From Candidatus Kapaibacterium sp. (lineage in GTDB: Bacteria > Bacteroidota > Ignavibacteria > Kapaibacteriales > UBA2268), in assembly GCA_026390695.1 (NCBI GenBank), contig JAPLFL010000088.1:1-64000 (forward strand): 64,000 bases of DNA, in the 5' to 3' direction. Both the position numbers and the translations under genes were made by a program. Positions within the stretch are counted from its first letter, which is position 1; each line of letters starts with the position of its first letter. Of this stretch, positions 26,381-34,623 are shown piece after piece. The notes beneath the pieces are model-generated. The model searched no databases, was not told where the DNA came from, and worked only from the letters and a program-made list of their open reading frames with translations.

Positions 26381-28573
26381 ATGAAGAAAATTGAAATTTA
26401 CTTGTTTGTTTTTTTATTTGGTTTTATAAGTTATGGTTATATTTATCCTCAAATACCATATACAATTCCTGCACTGAAGCAATGGAAGCCGGAAAACGGA
26501 CTGTTTGTTTTTAATTCAAGCAACCGTATCGCAGTTGATAAAATGTTCGAGGTACAATTAATTTCTATCGCTCAAACTTTTAAAGAAGATGTTTTTGCTA
26601 TGAATGGGAGAAATCTACAAATTCAAATAACCGATCAGGCATATCCAAATGATATATTTTTAACAATGAAATCTGTTGATACCACAATTGGTGAGGAAGG
26701 TTATTCAATTGATGTAAGCGATAGAATTACTATTAACGCAAAAACAAGGATAGGTGTATTTTATGGAACAAGAACAATTTTACAATTAATGAAACAAAAT
26801 GATAGTCTCAACTGTGGAGAGGCAATTGATTTTCCTGATTACAAGGAAAGAGGATTATCTGTTGATTTTAGAAAATATTTTTCTTCTGATTGGATTAAAA
26901 ATCATGTTAAGGAATTATCTTACATGAAGATGAATCTTTTTCATTTGCATTTATCAGATAATGAAGCTTTTAGACTTGAATGTGCTTCATATCCGAAAAT
27001 TATATCAAAAGAGTTTTTAAAGAAATCCGAAATAAAAGAAATATTAAATCTTGCAGATAAATATTTTGTAAATATTATTCCCGAGATTGATATGCCAAAT
27101 CATATGTCTGCGATATTAGAATATTTCCCTGAATTATGGCTTTATGATACTCTTAAAAACACGAGTGGTTCTTGTTGTTTGGATATTAATCTTCCTCATG
27201 CTCGAGCTTTTGTAAAGGACATTCTTGAGGAGTACCTTGATTTATTTTCATCATCAAAATATTGGGATTTGGGAACTGATGAATATCCGGCAGATTTTAA
27301 GAGATATCCCCAATTTATAAACTATGCAAAATCCAAATATGGTCTGGATGCATTTGGAAAAGATGCTTTATTTGATTTTGTAAATTGGGTTGATAGTATA
27401 GTTGTTGCTCATGGTAAAACTTTAAGAATTTGGAATGATTTTTTAAATAAAAGTAATGGTATAGACCATAAAACAAATTTAAATAAAGATATCATTATTG
27501 ATTTTTGGAATAGTGATATTCACCCACAACAATTATTGGATTCCGGTTATAAAATTAATAATTCTTGTTTATATTATATTATCGGAGATGGGGCATGGGT
27601 TATTAACTATATTATCTACAATACTCATCCAGAAATCCTTTATAATAATCAAACAGTGCAGGCTAAACATCCTTACTTTTTAGGAGGGCAGTTTCTTGTA
27701 TGGTGTGATCGTTCAAATCTTGAAACTCAAAATCAAATAGCTTTGGATTTATATCTAACGACTAGAACCTTTGGACAATTATTTTGGAATTCAAAATCAA
27801 TTGATTCAAATTTTTCATATTTTAATGTTCATGCAAAAAAATTGGGAAGGGCTCCCGGAGTTATTTTTCCATCAGATCCATTGCCAAATGATTTAGCTTT
27901 ATTTAAAAAAATTGTATTTTCATCGGTATATACATCTAATCCTGAATTTTTACCTGAAAATTCAATTGATGGAGATCTGTCAACATATTGCTCTACTCAA
28001 TATTTGGATTCACAATGGGTTTATATTGATTTTGGGAAAACAGAGAGTTTTACGAGAGTCAGATTAAAATGGCACTGGAGTTACTCAACCGATTATCTTA
28101 TTCAAACTTCTGACGATACTACCAATTGGAAAACAATTTATACGGTTAATAATGGCAATGGAGAATTCGATGATTTTGATACATTGAATGGCAAAGGAAG
28201 ATATCTTCGATTTTACTTCATAAAAAAGACTCTATGGTTCGGCTGTGCATTATATGAAATTGAAGTTTATGATTCTACAAGAATTAAGGGTATCAGCGAT
28301 ATTGAGGAAGAGTTGCCATTTAAAATCGGATTTTATCCGAATCCTGCAAATTCATTATTTAATATTGATTTGAATCCTGAAACTGATTGTCACATAAAAG
28401 TTTACATTATCGATATAAAAGGAAATATTGTTGAAAATCTAATAGATCAAAGGATAAATACCGGGCTTCAGAGACTAAGCTGCAATGTTAAAACTTGGTC
28501 AGCCGGAGAATATCTTTGTTGTTTTGAGATTGATAAACGAAAATTTACAAAGAAACTGATTTTAATAAGATAA
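26381..28573 (+). CDS. Secreted GH20 beta-N-acetylhexosaminidase with discoidin-like domain and T9SS sorting domain
   Basis: The 730-residue protein has a signal peptide (to about residue 24), a GH20b-like domain (about 25-150), the GH20 catalytic barrel (about 152-500), an F5/8 type C (discoidin/CBM32-like) domain (about 525-640), and a T9SS type A sorting domain (about 650-730, FKIGFYPNPANS to the end KKLILIR). The catalytic Asp-Glu pair is D300-E301 in WDLGTDEYP, and HLHLSDNEAFRLE and NIIPEIDMPNHMS are further GH20 blocks. It would cleave terminal N-acetylhexosamine residues from glycans or chitin fragments, at the cell surface after T9SS export. TTGACA (26335-26340) is a possible -35 box; no convincing ribosome-binding site precedes the ATG. 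Confidence 0.88.
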   Translation: MKKIEIYLFVFLFGFISYGYIYPQIPYTIPALKQWKPENGLFVFNSSNRIAVDKMFEVQLISIAQTFKEDVFAMNGRNLQIQITDQAYPNDIFLTMKSVDTTIGEEGYSIDVSDRITINAKTRIGVFYGTRTILQLMKQNDSLNCGEAIDFPDYKERGLSVDFRKYFSSDWIKNHVKELSYMKMNLFHLHLSDNEAFRLECASYPKIISKEFLKKSEIKEILNLADKYFVNIIPEIDMPNHMSAILEYFPELWLYDTLKNTSGSCCLDINLPHARAFVKDILEEYLDLFSSSKYWDLGTDEYPADFKRYPQFINYAKSKYGLDAFGKDALFDFVNWVDSIVVAHGKTLRIWNDFLNKSNGIDHKTNLNKDIIIDFWNSDIHPQQLLDSGYKINNSCLYYIIGDGAWVINYIIYNTHPEILYNNQTVQAKHPYFLGGQFLVWCDRSNLETQNQIALDLYLTTRTFGQLFWNSKSIDSNFSYFNVHAKKLGRAPGVIFPSDPLPNDLALFKKIVFSSVYTSNPEFLPENSIDGDLSTYCSTQYLDSQWVYIDFGKTESFTRVRLKWHWSYSTDYLIQTSDDTTNWKTIYTVNNGNGEFDDFDTLNGKGRYLRFYFIKKTLWFGCALYEIEVYDSTRIKGISDIEEELPFKIGFYPNPANSLFNIDLNPETDCHIKVYIIDIKGNIVENLIDQRINTGLQRLSCNVKTWSAGEYLCCFEIDKRKFTKKLILIR

Positions 28574-28599
28574 AAATAGTAGAATTGCAATAATAGCCG

Positions 28600-28742
28600 T
28601 TCGTGATACTTTCGGGAGCCTTCAAAATACTTTCGGGAACTCCCGAAAGCTCCACGAACGATCCCAAAAGCTCCACGAACGATCCTGAAAGCTCCACGAA
28701 CGATCCCGAAACCTTCACGAACGATCCCGAAAGCTCATTGAA
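28600..28742. repeat. Second 21-bp tandem array, with an orientation switch
   Basis: In the gap after the GH20 gene there are two units (28600-28620, 28621-28641) of a 21-bp repeat in one orientation and five (28638-28658 onward to 28742) in the other, meeting at CTTTCGGGA (28630-28638) / TCCCGAAAG (28641-28649). Direct units share CGATCCCGAAAGCTCCACG with few changes. The sequence differs from the array at 13887-14432, but the period is the same. The open frame on the minus strand over it (heptads GSFVELS) has no ribosome-binding site and is not called a gene. The remaining bases to 28860 are AT-rich with nothing clear. Confidence 0.9.
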
Positions 28743-28860
28743 CAAGAATTATATAATTATTTAACTTTTTTCCCAAAATCTCATTAGAATTATTCTGTTT
28801 CGAAATGATAATCAAATTCCAATCAATTATAATTTATTTATCATCTTTGCAAAATTCTAT

Positions 28861-29643
28861 CTAATACTTGGAAATAAAATTATTCCATTCCTGCCATGCA
28901 GAATCAAGAGTAAAATTATATATTTTTTTAAATTGGAGTTTTGTTGAATCCTTGGGTGTTTCAAAGCGGACGGTCTTATAAAAATCTTTTAATTTTTGAA
29001 TACCATATTGGTTGATTATATAACGGACGAATGATCCTGAGACCGAATAAGTTAGATTGCTGTTGTAATTCCAGAAGGAAAGATAACCCAATAAATCGTC
29101 CAATGGAGGCAATTCTCCGTTCTTTTTAAAATTCTTAGCTAAAAGATTAAAATCCTGACCGTTCCATCCCGGCACAAATTTCTTATCAACAGGTAAGGCC
29201 TGATGGGCAACCGCAATCCCTTCGTTAAAAAGAGCTGGAGGATGACCGATTAAATTTACAACAACTGAATGCACACATTCATGATTGTCTATTGTCCATA
29301 TAGTATTGAATTTATATGTTCCCATTTCAGCAAAACCATTAGTTCGTTTGCCTGTAACTCTTTCCAGATGGTCAATATCTCTATATTTAAAAAATTCCAA
29401 TTTATTAACTAAAGTTACATTCAGTTCGGAAATTAACCATGAGTAATATTTTTCCTGCCAAGCAGTATCAATTGGAGAATTATCACTTTTGGAATAAAAA
29501 TATTCAAAATGAGTACTTGAGATATGTTCGGAAAGAATATCTTCAGTAGCAGATATTGGGTTATCAGTTTTACAAGAAACAAATAAAATTATTACACATA
29601 ATATAAAAAAATATATAAGATTATCAAAGAAAGTCTTAATCAT
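28861..29643 (-). CDS. Putative zinc metallopeptidase-like lipoprotein
   Basis: The 260-residue product has a lipoprotein signal (lipobox FVSC, cysteine 24). Its centre carries H121-E122-xx-H125 (NHECVHSVVV) followed by NEG with E141 16 residues later, the gluzincin pattern of two histidines plus a downstream glutamate, as in peptidase MA-like families. The surroundings, GHPPALFNEGIAVAHQ and YSVSGSFVRYIINQYG, also fit such proteins, which include many of unknown substrate. It is probably anchored to a membrane facing the periplasm or surface. Catalysis is inferred from the motif only. Confidence 0.65.
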   Translation of the reverse strand: MIKTFFDNLIYFFILCVIILFVSCKTDNPISATEDILSEHISSTHFEYFYSKSDNSPIDTAWQEKYYSWLISELNVTLVNKLEFFKYRDIDHLERVTGKRTNGFAEMGTYKFNTIWTIDNHECVHSVVVNLIGHPPALFNEGIAVAHQALPVDKKFVPGWNGQDFNLLAKNFKKNGELPPLDDLLGYLSFWNYNSNLTYSVSGSFVRYIINQYGIQKLKDFYKTVRFETPKDSTKLQFKKIYNFTLDSAWQEWNNFISKY

Positions 29644-29698
29644 AAATTATTCCTTTATTCCAGTTTTCATACAGTTTCTTAAAACTCATAACTTATAA

Positions 29699-30748
29699 TT
29701 ACATCCTGTATCCGCCAATCAAAGTCCATTTTTGATGGCTTTTAATTTTTTCCTTAAAAACTTCATTACCAATTCTAATGTTTACCTCAGTATCAAATAT
29801 TCCTTCAGCACGCTTGATTAATCCTTGTGTGTTGACCTCAAACTCATAATTACCAGTACCAGTACCGGATTCAACCTGAGTGAGTTTACTGATACCATGC
29901 GAGCGAATTTCTTTAGCTTGAGGTTGAATATTCGTACATTTTGCTTCCAAAGTAATAATACCTGCATTGTAAGATTTCATATTCACCTTGGCAGTATCGT
30001 TGAAATCCATTCCGTTAATCTCAATTGAGAATTTAGGAGCATTCCAAACACTATCTCCCTGAAAGGAACCAAATGGAATGATTCCCTTATTCATTTCTGT
30101 AAAATGAAGCAGATGCTCATGGGAATAACCGCGAATCCACATATATTTGGTCAGTGAATCCATTGATGATCCACCTTTGTCGTTGATATAATTACGCAAC
30201 TCCTGAAGTTTTTCATCCTCAATATTAGCAACTTCATAATAAGGAGAATAAGTAAGATCAAAAGTCTTGCTTAACATCGGCATATTAGCGATCCAGTCGG
30301 GGAAACGGGTATTTGGAGCATGACCGTTTTGAGAATCATAAAAAATATATAATGAATCACCTTTGAAAGAATAAATCAATGAATCGATATCAATTTTAAC
30401 CTTTTGAAATCCTTCGGAGGGAGGGTTAGGAGCAAAGAAGGTATATGAATATTGCAACACTCTATTATATGTTTTCGTTGAACCATCACTATAAGTACGT
30501 AAAACTTTGGTAGAGTCAGTGAACACATATTTATGATAGATAAGTGCAGGGAAAGAAATTTTCACTTTAAATATCTCATCGGCAGTATATTTTCCATTTT
30601 TTGACTCATTTCCAGCTTTTGGATGAGTTTGTGAAAAAATCGGAAAAACAGTTATTAAAAGAGTCAAACACGCAAAGATAAAGTGTTTGACTAATTTTTT
30701 ATTTTGCTTTGAAACAAAGCATAAGCTGCAAGAGACATACCATCCCAT
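29699..30748 (-). CDS. Exported protein of unknown function
   Basis: The 349-residue protein has a signal peptide with an unusually long polar front (hydrophobic core about residues 22-37, FIFACLTLLITVFPIF, then SQ). The mature part is rich in Tyr, Ser, Lys and Asn with beta-strand periodicity and no cysteine clusters; residues SGTGTGNYEFEV and KWTLIGGYRM mark the end. I do not recognise the family. The start at 30748 overlaps the Nudix gene by 58 bases; it is chosen because AAAGGTG stands 5-6 bases before the ATG, inside the Nudix gene, and no other start gives a sensible signal peptide. Confidence 0.6.
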   Translation of the reverse strand: MGWYVSCSLCFVSKQNKKLVKHFIFACLTLLITVFPIFSQTHPKAGNESKNGKYTADEIFKVKISFPALIYHKYVFTDSTKVLRTYSDGSTKTYNRVLQYSYTFFAPNPPSEGFQKVKIDIDSLIYSFKGDSLYIFYDSQNGHAPNTRFPDWIANMPMLSKTFDLTYSPYYEVANIEDEKLQELRNYINDKGGSSMDSLTKYMWIRGYSHEHLLHFTEMNKGIIPFGSFQGDSVWNAPKFSIEINGMDFNDTAKVNMKSYNAGIITLEAKCTNIQPQAKEIRSHGISKLTQVESGTGTGNYEFEVNTQGLIKRAEGIFDTEVNIRIGNEVFKEKIKSHQKWTLIGGYRM

Positions 30749-31233
30749 AATTCACCTTTCGTTATTAATTCTGTAATTTGATTTGAATGGAAATATAATA
30801 TTTCAAATTCTTCGCTTGATTCTGGTTTAGAACCGATGTTTACAAGATCGGAGGCTGTAAATATGCTGCATATTTCATTTGTCACTCCATTAAATGGATT
30901 GAACGTACCCATTAGTTCAATCTTTCCGCAGGAATATCCGACTTCTTCGTGAAGTTCTTCTCTGGCATTTTCAACTGGGCTCAATTCAGCTTTTATTCCT
31001 CCTCCCGGGAATTCGATGCTGAATTTTCGATTCAAATATCTGAACTGGCGGGTCATTATTATTCTGCCATCTTCAAGAATAGGAATAACAAGAGTAGAAC
31101 CCCGTGAATCAACAAAATGGTAATCTCCTGTTTCACCATTTGGCAGAATATACTTATCAAAACGATAATTCCAATAAGGATTTTGGAATAATAGTTCAGA
31201 AGAAAGAGTTGTATATTTTGTTGTTTTATCCAT
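30691..31233 (-). CDS. Nudix hydrolase, ADP-ribose pyrophosphatase-like
   Basis: The 180-residue protein has the fold and placement of ADP-sugar diphosphatases: GSTLVIPILEDGRIIMTRQFRY, then EFPGGGIKAE (residues 74-83), and the Nudix helix ENAREELHEEVGY (88-100). Compared with the consensus, the first glutamate (E83) and the arginine (R91) are each shifted one residue toward the N-terminus, while both glutamates of EEVGY and E92/E93 are in place. The likely substrate class is ADP-ribose or a related sugar nucleotide, from similarity. The downstream exported-protein gene overlaps it by 58 bases. A 445-base repeat-containing gap lies upstream. Confidence 0.85.
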   Translation of the reverse strand: MDKTTKYTTLSSELLFQNPYWNYRFDKYILPNGETGDYHFVDSRGSTLVIPILEDGRIIMTRQFRYLNRKFSIEFPGGGIKAELSPVENAREELHEEVGYSCGKIELMGTFNPFNGVTNEICSIFTASDLVNIGSKPESSEEFEILYFHSNQITELITKGELWDGMSLAAYALFQSKIKN

Positions 31234-31520
31234 TTATATTTTTGTAATCTTTAGACTTGAAAATAAATTTCTCACAATATTTTTGTAATTAAACTGAAGA
31301 TCTTATTTTTAACTCTAATGGCACTGAAATAAAGTAAATATAAAAAAATTCGTTCATCTTTTACACAACACCTAACCCACTCTTATTAGATGGGGAATAA
31401 GAATTAGAGCCAATTTCCAGTTCCCACTCAATTAAAATGGGGAGTTGAGCCAAGTAATTCTTAGATTTATTCTAACTCTAATCCTAAATTCTAATTTTCC
31501 TTTTCCTACCTTCTATAATT

Positions 31521-31589
31521 GTCATTCTGAGGATGTGAAGAATCTCTTTTACAGCCACTTTTGGAGAGATCCTTCACTTCGTTCATGAC
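31521..31589. repeat. Dispersed inverted-repeat element, family 2
   Basis: Arms GTCATTCTGAGG...GAATCTCTT and GAGAGATCCTTCACTTC...CATGAC are imperfect inverted repeats around a spacer containing ACAGCCACTTTT. The same element, reversed, lies at 59171-59243. Near it are GTTTTCACACAGTC (31610-31623) and an AT-rich stretch with CCTAACCCA (31374-31382), both also found by the second copy. The remainder of the 31234-31678 gap holds no gene that I can support. Confidence 0.75.
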
Positions 31590-31678
31590 GAAACAACACA
31601 AATATTTCTGTTTTCACACAGTCCCTTATGCTTGAAACAAATGTAAAACTATTGATTCTCATAGATAAATTCATCAAA

Positions 31679-32104
31679 TCACTTTGTCGCCACAATTTCA
31701 CTGGCACTAAAGTAAAAACCAATTTCAATTGCTGCATTTTCATCTGAATCAGAGCCATGAATTGCGTTAATGGCTTTTGATGTGCCATAGAGTTTACGAA
31801 CCGTTCCTTCGTCGGCTTGTAGCGGATCAGTTGAGCCGATTAATTTTCTGAAATCTTCAACAGCATTTTCTTTTTCTAATGCAATCGGACAGATTGCACC
31901 GGATGACATATAATCAACCAATTCTGCATAAAATGGACGCTCCTTATGTACTTCATAAAAAGCACCAGCCTGCTCTTTAGAGATTTTCATAAGTCTCAGC
32001 CCAAGAACTTTGAATCCGGCTTGTGTTATTTGTGAAACGATTTCACCGATTACATTTTTCTTTACTGCATCGGGTTTGATAATTGCTAATGTTCTGTTTG
32101 TCAT
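31679..32104 (-). CDS. ndk: Nucleoside diphosphate kinase
   Basis: Ndk transfers the terminal phosphate between nucleoside triphosphates and diphosphates through a phosphohistidine. The 141-residue product has the active histidine H116 in NAIHGSDS, K10 in IIKPDAV, and RPFY and [11 protein letters not shown] blocks. Length is typical. It lies 156 bases downstream of sucD on the same strand, and an intervening promoter is possible. Confidence 0.97.
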   Translation of the reverse strand: MTNRTLAIIKPDAVKKNVIGEIVSQITQAGFKVLGLRLMKISKEQAGAFYEVHKERPFYAELVDYMSSGAICPIALEKENAVEDFRKLIGSTDPLQADEGTVRKLYGTSKAINAIHGSDSDENAAIEIGFYFSASEIVATK

Positions 32105-32260
32105 TTGTTACTCCTATTTATTATAAAGACACAAAAAATACATATTTATCACAAAAATGAACAAGAATTAATATGATTTTAAAAAAAAACATTTCCCTAA
32201 GCTTTAAGTTCGCAACTTTTTGTTCAGGGAAATGATTTTCATTAATCAAAAAAAATTTAA

Positions 32261-33265
32261 TTATTTAACTTCTTTGGTATTCAATTTTTGTTTGCTTTTT
32301 GAAATTTTACGTGAAATAGCCTTACGTTTAATATCAAGTCCTGGTCTTCTGCCGCGTTTTCTTGGTATTGCATTAAGAATTCCGGCGACTGTATTGCCAA
32401 TATTAGCAGGCGACTCAACAACTGTAATTCCTGCTTCTCTGAGTGCAGCAATTTTATCTTCTGCAGTACCTTTACCACCTGAAATAATAGCACCGGCATG
32501 CCCCATACGTCTGCCAGGAGGCGCTGTACGACCTGCAATAAATCCAATTACAGGTTTTTTCACATGTTTTTTAACGAAGTCAGCCGCAGTTTCTTCGGCA
32601 TTCCCGCCAATTTCCCCAATCATAAGAATTGCTTCAGTCATTGGATCTTCATTAAATAATTTTATTGCATCAATAAATTGAGTCCCGATAATCGGATCTC
32701 CGCCAATTCCGATGCAAGTTGTTTGTCCGAGCCCAACGTCTGTTAATTGTTTGACAGCTTCATAAGTTAATGTGCCGGAACGAGAAACAACGCCGACATT
32801 CCCTTTTTTATGAATAAATCCGGGCATAATACCGATTTTGGCTTCACCGGGGGATATTATTCCAGGGCAGTTAGGGCCGATCAGGCGGCTTTTTGAGCTT
32901 TTTAAAACATTATAAACATCCTGCATGTCTTTAGTCGGAATACCTTCGGTTATGCAGACAATCAATGGTATTTCTGCATCAATTGACTCTTTAATCGCAT
33001 CGGCTGCAAACGGCGGTGGTACAAAAATAACTGAAACATTGGCTTTTGTTGCATCAGCGGCTTCACGAACAGAATTAAATACCGGAACGGGTTTTTTAAA
33101 AATTGTTCCTTCTTTACCTGAATAAACGGTTCCACCTTTGCCGGGGGTTATTCCACCAACAATTTTTGTTCCGTAATCAAGCATTGAGGCAGTATGGAAA
33201 GTGCCTTCCGAGCCAGTTAAGCCCTGAATTATTACACGCGAATTTTTATTTACAAGTATGCTCAT
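32261..33265 (-). CDS. sucD: Succinate-CoA ligase, alpha subunit, with basic C-terminal extension
   Basis: The alpha subunit binds CoA and carries the phosphohistidine in the step from succinyl-CoA to succinate with ATP or GTP synthesis. The core (about 300 residues) has the CoA-binding [10 protein letters not shown], the [11 protein letters not shown] motif, [10 protein letters not shown], and the active H256 in RMGHAGAI. Residues 302-334 form an extra tail with 15 lysines or arginines in 33 residues; most bacterial SucD proteins end near 290. No sucC is in the window, so the beta subunit must be encoded elsewhere. A foldase gene lies 57 bases upstream on the same strand. Confidence 0.94.
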   Translation of the reverse strand: MSILVNKNSRVIIQGLTGSEGTFHTASMLDYGTKIVGGITPGKGGTVYSGKEGTIFKKPVPVFNSVREAADATKANVSVIFVPPPFAADAIKESIDAEIPLIVCITEGIPTKDMQDVYNVLKSSKSRLIGPNCPGIISPGEAKIGIMPGFIHKKGNVGVVSRSGTLTYEAVKQLTDVGLGQTTCIGIGGDPIIGTQFIDAIKLFNEDPMTEAILMIGEIGGNAEETAADFVKKHVKKPVIGFIAGRTAPPGRRMGHAGAIISGGKGTAEDKIAALREAGITVVESPANIGNTVAGILNAIPRKRGRRPGLDIKRKAISRKISKSKQKLNTKEVK

Positions 33266-33322
33266 GATTTAACCTAAAAAAATTTAAATATTTATGTTAA
33301 TTATATCCATTAATTACAAAAT

Positions 33323-34600
33323 TTAATCAACTAATTTCCAATGCAAGGTCTTCCTTAATGATTCAATCCAATCATTGTAAATTTTTGCTTGTTTATATCT
33401 TTTAGCAACATTCTCAATTTGTTTGTAATCATCTTTAAGTGTTGCAGTATGCTCAGGAATCTCTCTTTTCTTAAATATAATATGATATGCAGGTTTCTTA
33501 GTATTTAAGTCATAGGGAAGAGGATCACTAATTTCACCAGTTTTTAATACAGTTACACCAAACATTTCACTCGGGGAGATATTTCCTACAAATCCACTGA
33601 AAGCGGCTGTTTCTTTTTCATCGGAATATTGTTCAGCTAATTTTTCAAATTGCTCACCTGCAATTACACGTTTTTTTAAAGTAATAAGAAAATTCTTAAT
33701 GGAATCGACTAAAAAACCGCTTTTTTTCATACTAAATATTATCTGACGAGTGTTCACCGAGTCATTTGTTTTTCCTAATACCTCAAAAACATGGATTCCA
33801 TAAGGTGTTTCGACTGGAACCGAAAACTCACCTTTTTGTAATGAATAAGCAATATTTTCATATTCAGGAAAAAGATAGCCCTTTTTTCTCCAGCCTAAAT
33901 TTCCACTGTCAGTAACTACAGTAGGGGAGATAGAGTATTTCACTGCTAATAAATAAAACGGTACTCCGCTAAGTAATGAATCTCTTACTTTTCTTGCGAG
34001 TTTCATTGCTTCATCTTTCCCTTGATTATTTTCAGGAACATTCAATACAATATGATAAATTTCAGATTGCATTGGAATTTTTGGAACAGTGTCTAAAGTT
34101 TTAAAATAATCTTCAACTTCGTGGGGAGTAATTTTTAAGGCTTCAAATTGTTTTCTTATCAGTTTCTCAGAAAGAATTGCATTTTTAAGATTATCACGTG
34201 ACTCATATTGCAGTCGAGCGATGGACATCCCATAAACTGATGCAACACGGCTTTCCGAGCCATATTTTGAAACCATTGTTCCGAGAAAATATTCCCATCT
34301 TTGCTTAATTTCATCATCACTGACTTCGACAGAATCCTCGATTGCTTTTTGAACAATCAATTTCTCATTAATCAGATTATCTAAAATAGATTTACGTAAC
34401 TTCTCATCTTTTGGATTTAAATGATTTTCCATTGCATATTGCATCAGAGATCCTTCAACTTCGGATTGTAAAATAACCTCATTACCTACTCTGGCAACAA
34501 TTTTATCCAATACGTCACCTTGCTTAAGTTTCTGAGCAAAAGCAAACGAACTAATTGCAATTAACAAAACAAAACTTATTAAGAAATACTTTTTAAACAT
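33323..34600 (-). CDS. SurA-like periplasmic peptidyl-prolyl isomerase
   Basis: The 425-residue protein has a signal peptide (to about residue 22, SSFAFAQ), a SurA-like N-terminal domain (GDVLDKIVARVGNEVILQSEVEG), a parvulin (PpiC) domain (about 175-275, with SGNLGWRKKG and FSVPVETPYGIHVFEV) and a second parvulin-like region (about 290-390) that is more diverged. SurA helps outer-membrane proteins fold. It is 23 bases downstream of another parvulin gene on the same strand, so the two chaperones are co-transcribed. Confidence 0.9.
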   Translation of the reverse strand: MFKKYFLISFVLLIAISSFAFAQKLKQGDVLDKIVARVGNEVILQSEVEGSLMQYAMENHLNPKDEKLRKSILDNLINEKLIVQKAIEDSVEVSDDEIKQRWEYFLGTMVSKYGSESRVASVYGMSIARLQYESRDNLKNAILSEKLIRKQFEALKITPHEVEDYFKTLDTVPKIPMQSEIYHIVLNVPENNQGKDEAMKLARKVRDSLLSGVPFYLLAVKYSISPTVVTDSGNLGWRKKGYLFPEYENIAYSLQKGEFSVPVETPYGIHVFEVLGKTNDSVNTRQIIFSMKKSGFLVDSIKNFLITLKKRVIAGEQFEKLAEQYSDEKETAAFSGFVGNISPSEMFGVTVLKTGEISDPLPYDLNTKKPAYHIIFKKREIPEHTATLKDDYKQIENVAKRYKQAKIYNDWIESLRKTLHWKLVD

Positions 34601-34623
34601 TTTTTTTCTTTATTAATTGCTAA

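Noticed and set aside
28545-28745. Minus-strand gene with GSFVELS repeats
   Set aside because: It is the translation of the 21-bp array and runs into the GH20 gene end; no ribosome-binding site.
32220-33125. Rightward genes opposite sucD
   Set aside because: They are shadow frames of the well-supported sucD.
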